A program made the position numbers and the translations under genes. The notes beneath the pieces are model-generated. The model had not been told where the DNA came from. It worked only from the letters and a program-made list of their open reading frames with translations, and did no database searches. A stretch of DNA of 64,000 nt from Eretmocerus hayati. Lineage: Eukaryota; Arthropoda; Insecta; Hymenoptera; Aphelinidae. The DNA is taken from assembly GCA_029851415.1 (NCBI GenBank), contig CM056742.1:190445344-190509343 (forward strand). Direction: 5' to 3'. Below, piece by piece: positions 1-11,682 of the stretch; within the stretch, counting starts at the first letter, position 1; every line of letters begins with the position of its first letter.

Positions 1-1160
1 GACAAAGAGTGTGTGATTCCAAATTTTCTCAAAGTCTGTGATTAATGACTTTTTCTCAACTTCTCGAACTGTCGTCTCCCTCCATTGATATTATCACCGA
101 GTTTTGATCTCGCTATTGAACGAAACTATTCTGTTTCTCGGCGTGTATTATAGTCCTCATTGAAAGGAACGCTATAGGGTTTGTGTTGTGTGGCCTATAA
201 TACAACACGATGTGTTTGTATCGGAGGGTCGTATTGTCAGTATGGGGCGGGCAACTTACCACCCCGATCTGGGGACGATGAAAGAGGGCCTCGGACACGA
301 AATATGTGTGTACTGATGTTTAGTATATGCGTTTAGAATGCTCCGGGCGCGATGAGGCTGCTTTTCTTCGAGGGGATGATTGGTAGATCGTCGGGTCATA
401 AATGCGGCTGATGCGTGGAGCAAAGTTTGTCTGAGATGCGCCCGCGGAACAAACAGCATCTTTGCTTCACCTTGTTGTATTAATACATAGGCATGTGGTG
501 TGTGTAGGTAGATCCATTATTGGCTGTACGAGGTGTGAGATATGTGGCCGCGTTATGGCGTGTCATCCCGTCACTATATACGCTTTATAGCCATTTACAA
601 AGTACAAATGCGTACAGCACCGCATTATTGTGCCCACATTGTCAGCATCTCGGCCATCGTGTTTTGGGTCTGGGCCACTATAAGCCATAGCTTTGGTTTG
701 GACTGACTTTACCTGGTTCTTGCGTTTGTCAACGTGTTCATCATCATGAATATAGAGCTACCAATCACAGAATCAACAAAAACAAATTGATGGGACGTGG
801 GATGGCTCTCGACGGTCCGCTTTCAACATCTCCCCCAGAATATTTCAAACCCCTCATTTCAAAGTTCGCAAGCTATAGCTATAAGAATACAATCTTGCGA
901 TTTTAGAGTGATTGAAGAATTGTATGCATTAATTTTTTCGAACATCAGAAGCATTCTAAATTTGCCAAATTTAGATATAGATGAGGTCTTTTACGCTTAA
1001 AATTTACGATAAGTTCAAAATGCGAGACGCATTCAAAAGAAGTTCAGGAAATATTCTGTTTTACCCCAGTGAGTCTGTAAAAGTATGCGTCGGACAAAAT
1101 GCTCACCCCAAAAACACTCTCGAGAATCTCATCAGCCCACGACTGGCCTCGAGACTGCTA
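1..1160. other. intergenic, nothing recognised
   Basis: Only short frames without domains and no repeat structure that I could see. GC rises modestly at about 230-480. Confidence 0.5.
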
Positions 1161-2000
1161 CTGATTCTCTTGAAAAAATATCAAAAATTGGTAAAGTCCA
1201 CCATTGCTTTGACGATCCAAAAAATTAGAGCTTCCGTGGATCTCTCGCCGTGAGCTGTGACCGCAAGCTCATGTTTTGATCGAAGCTTTGCGAGTATCGA
1301 TCGCCGATGTTGTCCGGGGGCCATAAAATGTCTCTCGCCCCCTCGAATAACACTGTGCACCCCAAGGTGTACGTTGACGGGGGCAGCAGCGGGCGGTCCA
1401 TGCAAGATCCGAGCGTCGTCCAAGTCGAGATTCTGTCGCAAGATGCAGCAGCAGCTCGTTGCCGCTCTTGTAATGGGCCATGCAACACCTAATACGACTC
1501 TGTATTGGGCACCGGGAGCATACGCGACGACGACGACAAGACAGCCATTGTTTCGGAAATATTTCGGTGCAGGCTGGCGAAAGATCGGGCCTCTGACACA
1601 ACGCCGCGCGGCAATTTAGTATCGCATCGAGGTGTAGCAGCTGCCGGACAAAATCCGACGAGACAATCGTTCAACGCTGTGATCCCCGTTGCATGCAACG
1701 ACGCCTATATGCATGAGCGCCAACTTTTTCGCAGGGAATGTGCCCCCGTCCGGATGAACCGACTCTCGAGAGTTGAGACACTTTTTGCCGCGCTATTCGA
1801 CCCTGCGTTGCCGGAAGCTCGACGAATTCCATCGGTGAGAGCGAGATACTCTTCATTATTACGTGCTTTTGAGAGCTTACACATCTATCGAACGCATCTC
1901 CCGACCTGCACCCCGCATTCAACGTGGCCCCTCTTGCGGTTTTCACTTTTTTCCGATTTTTGTGCCTCGCTGCTTTGTGTGGATTCCAATGTTTGTTTTT
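1160..2000. promoter_or_regulatory. GC-enriched noncoding island, candidate regulatory region
   Basis: Base composition is clearly richer in GC than the flanks. Overlapping frames are open on both strands, but none shows a recognisable domain; the longest, 1505-2002 plus, is 165 codons of low-complexity mixture. Composition and position 3' of eve suggest a conserved noncoding module. A diverged or taxon-restricted exon is not excluded. Confidence 0.3.
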
Positions 2001-2363
2001 AGCAAATGAGATCTCCACTACAGGAATCATTCTACCAGTTTCTCTGGTCACCAATGCAATTTATAGCTATAGTACCAACGCGTAGCAATGCGACTTGGAC
2101 AATTTTTGGCCAAAAAATATAACCCATCTCAACCGGAGTGGATAATCGGCGCGAGTTTATATTTAAAAACTTGCTCAACAACTCAAAGATACGGTAGGCA
2201 CTCGTGCACGACTCTCGTTATCTCAAGAAAGAGTCACTTCTACAAAAACCAGTGATCGTGAGATTTTGAAAAATTCCCTCGCGTGATTTTTATCACTTAT
2301 AGATGAAAGACTTCGCTGGGAAACGCAATGCAAGTCACTCCAGTTCAAACAGAGACGAATATA

Positions 2364-3182
2364 AGGTCAGTGTACCCAACTTGCCCCCCATGAAGCCATT
2401 TTCTCAATAACTTTAGCCCTTCTCAATCATTTCCAACGTACTTTATCTCATTTTGAAGGTTGTCTGAAGACCTTCGAAATGAGCTAAGATCCATCTAATT
2501 TGAATGAACTGGAGCCGAGCTGTTTGAATTCTCCCTAAAAGTGATTTTTGAGAGTTTACAAAAGTGTGTACCCAACTTGCCCCCATCATTTAAAACAATG
2601 TAAATCGGCGATGAAATGCGAAAAATGGCTTTGATCCGTTTTGATCACCGCGCAGCGGCATTTGTAGTTTTTAGTTGGCCCAAAACACTGTTTCCGACCT
2701 ATTATGACGCGGTAAACACGTTCTGAGTGGTAAAAAAAGCCATACTGCACGCCTTTCCGAGATAACCATATGGGGGCATGTTGGGTACACTCCGATGTTG
2801 GCCTTCTTGATTCTCAAACCATCTTCGTGTTTTGTACATAAAATCGCTCCAAATCAGAGTTCTGCAACCCTGAAGAGCGGATTTTGAAGGTCTTGAGACA
2901 AGGAATTGAATGCGCTAAGGTACGTTGAGATTGGTCAAATGAAAATAAATTTGCACCGGTTTTAGTGAACGCGATTTCCTCGGCGATTACTTAGGCGTGC
3001 AAACACGAAAAATGGAAAACTCACTTTATATTTTCTTGAGAACGCAGAAATGATCCGGGGCCGACGAAAACTACGTATTTTCTCATATTTTAACATAACA
3101 AACGTAAAAGAAAATTGCGGGAAGGTCAACGAGCGCCCATTCCTGAGATCGGCATATGGGGGCAAGTTGGGTACACTTACCT
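2364..3182. mobile_element. family A MITE, copy 1 (TA-flanked)
   Basis: Terminal inverted repeats begin AGGTCAGTGTACCCAAC at the left and end GTTGGGTACACTTACCT at the right. TA lies on both sides (2362-2363 and 3183-3184). Internal copies of the word CCCAACTTGCCCCCAT occur near 2571 and 3160. No transposase frame is present. TA duplications are typical of Tc1/mariner-type insertion, but the family is not otherwise recognised. Confidence 0.85.
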
Positions 3183-3559
3183 TAGTTTCTGCTGGAATAC
3201 CCATTGATTAAGATATTCAGCTTCAGAGATTATTCCATAAGAAATTGCTACCTAATAAGAAGAGATTTCTTGCGAATAATCACCATTCATCTTTTTCTAT
3301 TTACTGATCTACGGATCTCTAACGATTTTCGTATAGCTTGAATTCAAATAATTTCGACTCCAATCTTTCTCACTTTTCAAAACGTACTTCCCCCGTGGCT
3401 CTTTTACAATGAAAATTTTTTATAATGGTCTGGATTTTCTAGAGATACCTTCGGGTATTGAGGAAAGTTCCAGTGTTTCGCAACAACTTCATTCATCACT
3501 TCAAAGATGTTATCCACTCAACATCATTTGACATCAATAAATTCTTGACAAAGATTGTA

Positions 3560-4300
3560 AGCGTTTGAGGCTATCAAAGTAATATGAGCGTGAAAAGAAC
3601 CAGCTCCAGGCTGAAATCGAGGGAGATGATATGGGAGGCAAGAATCATGGATGATGCTGAAAGTCACGATGGCCACTGATGCGCTGCGATTGCGCGAGCT
3701 TCCCATTAGCGGGGCAATTCGAAGGCGATAGGCATCTTTAGGGGTTCGCGTTCCTGTGCGACGCGAGCCAAGAATCAGCGAATCGGAAGCGTTGCCCACT
3801 CAGTGCGAGAACAGCCCCAGATATAATGGCCTCGCAGATAAGATAAGCGTCGTTCGGCACCAAAATTAGATCGGCATGGTCAACGCGTGCATATAGCCCA
3901 ACAGGCAAGCGAGATTTCCAAAGACGCGACGAGCTGAGATTTTCACAGAATATGCAGTCATATTCGAGTAGCAAGGGTCGGTGGAGCGGCTCTGAGCTCC
4001 CGCGTGGCCCATGATTCTTGTATCAGGGCTCCAATTGGATATTAATAATTCAAAAGCTCGCCCATCGACTCGACTCTCTGGTGCTCGCGCGACCCCTCTC
4101 CAATATCGCGTATGCCTCCCAAGCGGCCCCATGTATACACATGTCGTTCGCATTTCACGTCGCTCACGCGTATCATCCACTCAATATATTTTCAAACGGT
4201 GAATTATTTTCCGCCCCAACAGCTTGTTCTACGATGAATTGTTATGTGATACAATTTGATCGATAGAATATTGGCCTCGCTAATCCGATGTAAACATCAT
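3560..4300. promoter_or_regulatory. GC-enriched noncoding island, candidate regulatory region
   Basis: Higher GC than the flanks, with open but unrecognisable frames on both strands. It contains TAATCCGAT at 4281, a core matching Orthodenticle/Bicoid-type homeodomain sites. Function is inferred from composition and from proximity to eve. Confidence 0.3.
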
Positions 4301-6570
4301 GGCCTATACTACGTCGGAGGAGTGTGAGTCATTGCCCTAACAATATTATGCAAACTAATTTTCTAGTCATACGCTGTCTGTTTGGTAAGTTCTTGGAGGA
4401 TTTGGGCCAACTTGGTCCTCAAGCTATAACCACTGTGAAATTACCACCTCTGACTGATGGATATTGATAGAAAATTCATTTGTGAATTCCTTGTGATGGG
4501 ATGAAAAAAGTGGTTTTCGCATTTGAGTTGAGGGACCGCTACTGTTTAGAAATGTGACTGAATCTAGTGAGTCAATGGAATATCACTCTTCTTTACATAT
4601 AGGGAACCCCATATAAACACTTCTTCACAGGGTCAGTATTAGCCTTGATGAACAGTTGATCATTTTTTTACGAAAGGCGGCCACAGTAATAAATAAGTAT
4701 CAAAATCGTGTGCTGAATTTGTAGTCATTCTCGAGTACCACCCGTACACAACCGTACACAACATTATGAATCTGTCTGAGGGCTTGCAGAGGATCGTTTC
4801 AACATCAATTTTCATGAGAGTTTCGAAAAAAAAGTGAAATGCCTCATTTCATAGGAGAGTCTGGCAAAATATATTTTTATTCAAATTCGTTCCCGCGGCT
4901 TCCAATTAGGATACGGATCTTTTGTTCTAAATTATAGTATACGTTCAAATTCGACGGTTATGGCTATTTGTTCAGTGTTGATCGGCTTAATGCACGTACA
5001 ACAGAACTGATTCAACCATTCCAAGTCTTGCAACGTATTGCTGTCGAACAGATGCTTGATGGGCCGCATGGACCATTCTATGCCTTGCCCCTCGTCTCAC
5101 TCCATCTATAATTGATTCAATGATAAAATTACATATTCTGAAAATAATATTGTAATCAAATATATGCTAATCAATTTCTTCACAAATCTCTATTGAGTGC
5201 GACTTTTGCCCATCAGACCCTGTAAATATACCGAATAGTAAATTTCAATGGATTTCTACAAAATGTGGTCAATTACGCGAGGGATTTACTCATATAGCAG
5301 CAAGGTGGATCAGAATATGTTCACTCTATCTATTTAGTCAGAGGATCGCTGACTGTCTTGAAAGCATGACCCAATAACTCGTCTAAGAGGATATACAGAC
5401 GACTTCCTACGGAGTGTCAATTGATTTATACATTCCGTGCGCATGACAAGAATGACAATCTCGTGATATATGACGATAATGATATTTTTTCCCGGCTATT
5501 TTCTTATAATAATATGCGCGACTGCTCGGGATCACCCCAAAGGAATAAATTCTTCAATAAAGTAAGTGAAATGGTACAGAAACGATAAAATTCATTATAT
5601 CTTGATGTTTTATTGGTCAAATACCCCATTCTCGTCCTTAAAACTAGGGTTGTAAAATATTTTCGATGATTTTTTTACAACTACCTGACCAAAATCAACA
5701 GTTCTGATTTTACGGCAGGCGATTAGTATTTTTTCTTTATCCTTTTATTTTGGTCTTAAGGAATTTCGGTCCAATCGTAGTATAGTGTTCGGCCTGCGTA
5801 GACCTTGCAAAGAGTTTATAGTTTTACAAGCGCAGGGCCGCGCTGTTTGATCTTTCCAGAGGCTTTTTTAGCCAACCGACAAGGGTGAGGTCCTTTTCGA
5901 AGGTAAAGTGCTGCGTATGTATAGCATCAAAAAGGGTCGAGATGATGAAGGGATCGATCACTTATGTGAAGTCTATAACACAATCGATACTTTTTAAAGG
6001 TAACAGAGTCGTTATCTCAAAAATCAAGAGAAGAATTTTCCATCCATGCAAACGGTTAGATATATCCCCTCCATCGATTTTTTAAGTGGTTCATTCGATT
6101 ATTTCATGCGTGGTTTTCAATTGATATCATCATTGAATTCTAGAATGATTATTGTGATGATTATTCTGGACATATGAAATAAAAAAATGGTATCAGTCCT
6201 GGCGCGAGCTATCGAAAAAAAACTAGAAAACCAATATGCTTGAAGAACATGGTCAATCAATTCACTGGTACACAAAATAAAAAAGTGGTCCTGGCGGTGA
6301 ATAAGACGCATAGACCGTAAATGACCGTCTAAACACAAATTTGACGCCCATTTACTCCATCACGTCAGGATTCTTAAGAAAGAGCTCCGAGAAGAGCTCT
6401 TTTTGGAGGTCTTCTCGACGTGGAAAAAAATCTCGACATATCAGCTCAAAACAGAGCACGGGGTCGTTTTTAGACGGTTCTTTTGCATTCGGAGAACATA
6501 TTTGGATAGCCCGCGCAAGTGAACATTTTTCCCCACAGAAATTTTGAATAGCAATCTGGTAGAAATTCAT
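4300..6570. other. intergenic AT-rich stretch, nothing recognised
   Basis: No ORF with a known domain, no terminal inverted repeats and no tandem repeat noticed. A short palindrome (AGAGCTCCGAGAAGAGCTCT) lies near 6381. Confidence 0.5.
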
Positions 6571-6574
6571 CTTA

Positions 6575-6660
6575 ATGTAACACATTATTAGCCATAAAAT
6601 GGCCATTTTCAGCCAAAATTGGCCAAAAATAGCCATTTTATGTCTATTAATGTGTTACAT
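6575..6660. repeat. palindromic hairpin 1 of cluster
   Basis: ATGTAACACATTA at the left pairs with TAATGTGTTACAT at the right. The inner arms ATAAAATGGC and GCCATTTTAT also pair, closing over an AT-rich loop. It resembles a solo palindromic MITE. Confidence 0.8.
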
Positions 6661-6816
6661 CGAAGTAAATGAGGATTATTGCAAAATGGTATTTTTCGAT
6701 AGGAGGGTGGGAAGTTTGGTTCTACTTTTCGAGTGGTTGTTTTCCGCCCGAGCCTTGGCGAAGGTCGAAATTATCACGAAAAAAGCAAAAAACTTCATGC
6801 CTGAGTGACGAAATAC

Positions 6817-6915
6817 GTTTTATACGTCCATACGTAGAAACAGCGTGTTTCTAAGCCTCCTCGCTGCGCGAGGAGGCCTGGAAACAAGCTGTTTCTGCGT
6901 ACAGACGTATAAAAC
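6817..6915. repeat. palindromic hairpin 2 of cluster
   Basis: The arms are GTTTTATACGTCC and its near-complement at 6903-6915. Then AGAAACAG pairs with CTGTTTCT, and GCCTCCTCGC pairs with GCGAGGAGGC at the tip. About 43 of 50 positions pair. Confidence 0.8.
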
Positions 6916-6917
6916 TG

Positions 6918-7036
6918 CATACGCGTCTCGTGCGGAAACATTTTTCCTTCGGGAAAACCAAGCTGGACGGTGCCATCGCCCACGTCCAGCTCGGTTTCCC
7001 GAAGAAAAAAATGTTTCCAGCACTCGACGCGTAATG
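6918..7036. repeat. palindromic hairpin 3 of cluster
   Basis: TACGCGTCTCGTGC pairs with GCACTCGACGCGTA, GGAAACATTTTT pairs with AAAAATGTTTCC, and AGCTGGACG pairs with CGTCCAGCT near the loop. It begins two bases after hairpin 2 ends. Confidence 0.8.
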
Positions 7037-7784
7037 TACTATTTCGCGCGACTATGCGAACGAAAAACGAGATTTGCTATGCATCAAGCACGTGCTTTAC
7101 GCACGGTCGTGCAAAAATAGGTATTTTTCCATGTTTTGGAGGTCCAAAACACTCTCTTTCAAAATGGTTCCGTACGTATGACTGAACTGATGGCCACCAC
7201 TTCAAATTTCGAAACCACATTGTTCGACGTAGAATTATTTAACTTTCAGAATCCGAGATCAAAATCACTATGAAGGGTAGATCCAATGGGCTGCACGAAT
7301 TTTCTTACACGAATACACTACCGGTCAAAAGTTTTAGCTCACTCGAATTTTTTTTTTTTTTTTTTCAATTTTGTGAGTTGAACTACTCGGCTTTATTTGA
7401 CCATAGAAGACTTTTCCAAAGCTCATCTAAAGGTTTGTTCACGTACTCTTACCCGTGCAGAAATCTCAAGAAGAATCTCGCAGGTATCTCACAGGGTTGT
7501 CCTAGTCTTGGTGGGATTCCTATCGGGGAAATCCTACCGGGATCTCACTCGGTCAGTCTACGCTTTTTCGGTGGGACCCTGTGAGATTTCCCTGTGGGAT
7601 TCTCACAGAGATTTCCTTCATGAATCCTATGCAAATTATTTATATAAAAACAAAAACAAACTCAAATGCACTTAAGAGCAATGTAATTTAGGGTTCCATC
7701 ATTAGAATTGTATTAACATTTATGATAAATTAATTAAAATCTATTACCTAAATAAATTAACATTAACAATATGACAACAGCATC

Positions 7785-7855
7785 GGCGGAGGCTCGAACC
7801 CATGACCTGTGGATTAGGAAGCAGGAACCTAGACCATTACTCCAAAGTTTCAGAT
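7785..7855 (-). pseudogene. tRNA-Arg(CCT)-like degenerate sequence
   Basis: On the minus strand GTAATGGTCTAGG (A-box region), TTCCTAAT (anticodon loop with CCT) and GGGTTCGAGCC (B box) occur in tRNA order and at tRNA spacing. The T stem pairs poorly, so a functional tRNA is unlikely. It may be a tRNA-derived SINE head or a tRNA pseudogene carried inside the transposon. Confidence 0.5.
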
Positions 7856-8539
7856 GCCATGCGTGATGCTTACTTCGTACTAGAAACGAGTCCTCTCCAA
7901 CTATCATCCTTCCTCTTAAAACGAAGCTCTCTTATCCAATTGAGTAACTCTTTCTTCAACCAACACAATTGTTTTATTGTTGAATTTGATTGGGTATGCT
8001 TGTGATGAAAAAATGTTCAGGTTCACTCTTAATAACTCTTAAACACGTCATTGTGAAATGTATACCTCAACGCACGCTTTCGGTTTTGATTGAGGTCCTT
8101 ATGAGTCAATTTTTAAAAATCCCCACAATCTGATTAGATACATGAATATACAATGTATATTTCATATACACTCACTCACAAACGCACACATAGTATGTAT
8201 ATATATATATATTCATATACCTTGTTCAACAGTTTCTCAATCTTTGAGTACCTATACTCAAATTCATTTCGGATGAGTTTGGTCCATTGTAAAATTGGAA
8301 CGCGCGGTCAATTCCCACTGATACTCATTAACAAAAAGGGTTTGAAGATCTATTGTCAAAATTGAACTAGAATATGTTGTCAAAAATTTCATCATAATTG
8401 AGAAAATCTACATAGATGATGAAACAATCGTGTAGAAGAAATGTTCTCTTCCATCGCCACCAACAACTTGGGTCTGTGTAATCGAAATCTGCAAAATCAA
8501 AATTCCTGTTGAGACTTGTATAAAATTCAATGAGGATAC

Positions 8540-9065
8540 TTCGTGAGGTTTACGCAGGGATGCCCTGTTCATCCCCGACTTTCTCAATACTCAATTGTTC
8601 TGTAAGTCGGTAAGTGTGATAATTTCTCCAAGAGGCCCGGCGACGGGTATTGGCGTGGATATCCCGTAGGATTCTTACGAGGATAACCTGTCTACATCTA
8701 ATATCGCTTTGGCCATGGATTGTCTGATTAGATTCACGTTGGATTCCTATGAGGTATCCTTCCATGGATTATGCCGAGGACATCACGTGGGATTCTAGTG
8801 GGGACATCCTCCTCAATCCCTAGATCTCTCTTACAATGGATCGTCCAACCAGATCCGAATGGGATTCTTATCAGGAGTCCTTGAATGGGTTTTGCTGTGA
8901 ATATCTTGCGGAATTCCTGTAGGGAGTCCCTGCATATTGCCCATTTTATCCCAATTCGCGGGGAAATCCTGCCAGAATCCTGTGTGATTCTCGTGGGATT
9001 CCCTAAGATGAGGATGAGACTGGGTTATCGCATGGGGATCCAACGTAAACACAGGGAAACCTAGG
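8540..9065. repeat. degenerate GGGATTC-rich minisatellite inside the Tc1-like element
   Basis: Units of about 25-35 bp built around GGGATTC and GGAATCC words recur many times, with TCC/GGA cores. The block at about 7470-7620 is built from the same words in the same transposon. Confidence 0.6.
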
Positions 9066-9689
9066 ATTATTTCTGCACGGGTAGATGGCGTTATTCATTC
9101 TTATCCGCACGGATCGGGACCTTCCCGAGGACCTTCCCAATTTGAGCTTGGAAAAAGAGTCAATTTTGACGAATTTTGAGAGAATCTTTAGGCTCGTGCC
9201 AATTTGACCCACATAAATGTTCCAATATGGGAGATGTGGGATACAAAAGTACACGTCTAGAACTTCAAAATCCGTTTTTGAACGTCCCTCTACGCCACTT
9301 CCAGTCCGAGCTATGACATTTTCTCTGAGGGAAGATTTTTCGCAAAAACTAGCACCTGTATTCAAAAATGACGAGAAATTCTACTTTTTTGGACAGATTT
9401 CAGAGTTTTCTCGGAAGAATTCTCTACGGTCAAATAGAGCTGAGTAGTTCAACTAACAGTAAAAAAAATTTTTTCGGTGAGCTAAAACTTTTGACCGGTA
9501 GTGTATATAGATAAAAAAATTTAAAAAAAGAAAGAATATAAGATACAAAAGCATCCTGATGTATGGGGTATAACGGGCGTCAAATTTGTGTTGAAACAGT
9601 CGATTGGACTCGGACTGTTGTGCTCTGGTTCACCTCGCACACCACCTTTTTTCATTTTGCGTACCTGTGTTCAGTCTATAAACAGAATA

Positions 9690-10430
9690 TCATCACGCAA
9701 AAAGATACTTAATCGCGAGCCAGCACAACCCATTCAATTGACTTTCCACAAATACCGATACCGTGGGGCATTCGATTGTAGTGATATGCGCTTAATTGCC
9801 CTGATGAATAGTCGCTTCGAGTGTGGTGGGTGGCACACACACTCCGATGCACGTCCGCACCGCGGGCCGTCGACGATTGTGATGTCCGAGCATCGGTTTC
9901 GCCACACGCGGACAGCTAATTGATCGTCACCCGGGTGCAGTGCACACATGGGATCGCGATACCTACACCACCTCGTATAATGCGCCCCGACTCCCATGAT
10001 AATGGGCATGCTGAGTTTGGTTTATCCGCGCGCGAGCCCATTTGGACGCAGTTAACGCGCCCCATGTGTTCTGCCGCGCCAGCGCTTATGCCGTTACTAC
10101 AATGCAGTGCAGAACATCGCAACCCCGAAACACTACTGTAGCGGGGGGTGAGCGGGCAAAGCTGGTGCGCGCGAGGGCCATTTATCCTGGACCCGCTCTC
10201 AATACTTGTCTCGTTTTCGTGCCGCCACCCGCCGAGGCGGCACAGGAGCACAGCCTCGTGTAAGTGAGCATCTATATGGATGAGCCACCGGCTCTTCCAC
10301 TTTATAGATATACCTAACCTATTACTAGTCAAAGCCCTGGATCTGATCCACCCCCGAACGTTGATATCGCTGTAAACTACTGCAACCCGCGGCCACCAGA
10401 CAGATTTAAACGGATTGGCTAATTGAATCA
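9690..10430. promoter_or_regulatory. GC-enriched island, candidate eve 3' enhancer
   Basis: Strong GC rise just downstream of eve. It contains TTGACTTT (9738-9745), the reverse complement of a Tailless-type AAAGTCAA site, CTTAATTGCC near 9791 and an imperfect palindrome CCCATGATAATGGG. Long frames are open on both strands but match nothing and look composition-driven. Regulatory function is inferred. Confidence 0.4.
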
Positions 10431-11039
10431 TGAGCTCGCACCGAGAGAGAAGTTTTTAACGGCATCGAGAGAGCTAGGAAAAGGATCATTATCCGCTGGT
10501 GGCCCTCATGTGTACCACCTTAGAATACTTCCTTGTACATTTTTTATAAGGCTCACTCGAGTCGCGATTGACTGAGCTGCTACCGAATCCTTGATCGATT
10601 CAACACCTCGCATGGGGTTTCATCATTTATTTATTATTGTTATTATTTTTTTTTCATATGACGGCGAAAAATTCTTGAAAAAGCTCTGAATCCAATGGAT
10701 ACATATAATTTTACTGAGCTTTGGATAGGTATTAACTTTTATGCTGAAATTTTATGACTCAAAATTGGAACATATGATATCAAAATTTATGTAGATTGGA
10801 GAAGTTGGTAAATTTGCAGGTAGTTTAGCAACATTTAGAAAATGGGCAGTCATTGAAATATGAGAACATTATACTGTTTCGATCAATTGAATGCTGATCG
10901 TATCGGATGTAGTCAGCGTGATGTCAAGCAACAAAATGAACAGTGTAAGTGAACGAAAAGTTGGAAAACGAGATTCATAGTTTCATTGTGATGGATGGGT
11001 GTAGATTTAGCAAGAGTTGTTTAAGATAAATCAGGAACA
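10430..11039. other. AT-rich spacer downstream of eve
   Basis: No ORF or repeat noticed apart from T-rich runs near 10620-10660. Confidence 0.5.
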
Positions 11040-11045
11040 TTTATT
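11040..11045 (-). terminator. eve: candidate eve poly(A) signal AATAAA
   Basis: This is the first canonical AATAAA on the minus strand downstream of the stop codon. It implies a 3' UTR of about 640 nt. No other canonical signal was found between it and the stop. Another T-rich block with further copies lies near 10625. Confidence 0.4.
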
Positions 11046-11599
11046 TCTTTTGAGCGTCGAGATACATGTATTGCATTGACTACGTACATTATTATAATGC
11101 GTATTCATATCGTGACATATTGCTAATACTTTTTTGGAATAAAATGACGACGATTCGCGTGATCGGCACAGAGGCCCGCTTATCAAACTATTCAACGAGT
11201 ATACTCACAATGACAAACACCTATCTATCAGCACATATACAGTCTTCCGGAAGATGCGAAATATAATAGATAAACTGACTTGATCAGTCGTTGGCGCGAC
11301 GTACGGTCGCACTGCCTCGAGGCCACTACATCGAAAGCGCGTGATAATGATAAGTAAAATATGAAATTATAGTACAAAAATGAAATATAGATAAATGATC
11401 GTGCGACGTCATGACTCGATAACAACTTTGAGAATATAATAACATCAACAATAACAACAACAAAAGCGCCCCGGTGGCGCACGCTCCTCGCCAAGCGAAC
11501 TCAAAATGTACAACGCAGCGGAGGAAACACGGCGAGCACGCGTCGACTTTGCACTCGTCCCACGGTTGACGTACGCGCTGACCCACGCCCATGGTCAAC

Positions 11600-11665
11600 T
11601 ATTTACACGAGATCTACAACTCTAACAATATTATTTACAGAGTGTGAAGCGGCTATGTATGTACA
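11600..11665 (-). promoter_or_regulatory. eve: three Pumilio recognition elements in the eve 3' UTR
   Basis: On the transcript strand, TGTACATA (11665-11658), TGTAAATA (11639-11632) and TGTAAATA (11607-11600) occur in the first 86 nt after the stop codon. All fit the Pumilio consensus UGUANAUA. The third is preceded 8 nt upstream by GTTGT, similar to Box A before Box B in the hunchback Nanos response element. That they act in translational control is inference. Confidence 0.5.
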
Positions 11666-11682
11666 GGTCAGGCTGAGCGAGT

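Larger units (their letters stand above)
7316..9503. mobile_element. family B Tc1/mariner-like element, non-coding
   Basis: Near-perfect terminal inverted repeats start CACTACCGGTCAAAAGTTTT and are flanked by TA at 7314-7315 and 9504-9505. The CAGTGCCGGCCAAAAGT type of end is characteristic of Tc1-like transposons. No transposase frame remains. The inside holds GGGATTCC-type degenerate repeats at about 7470-7620 and 8540-9060, and an antisense tRNA-like segment near 7785-7855. Confidence 0.85.

Noticed and set aside
9916..10431. 171-codon minus-strand frame downstream of eve
   Set aside because: No domain, competing frames on the other strand, and composition explains the openness.
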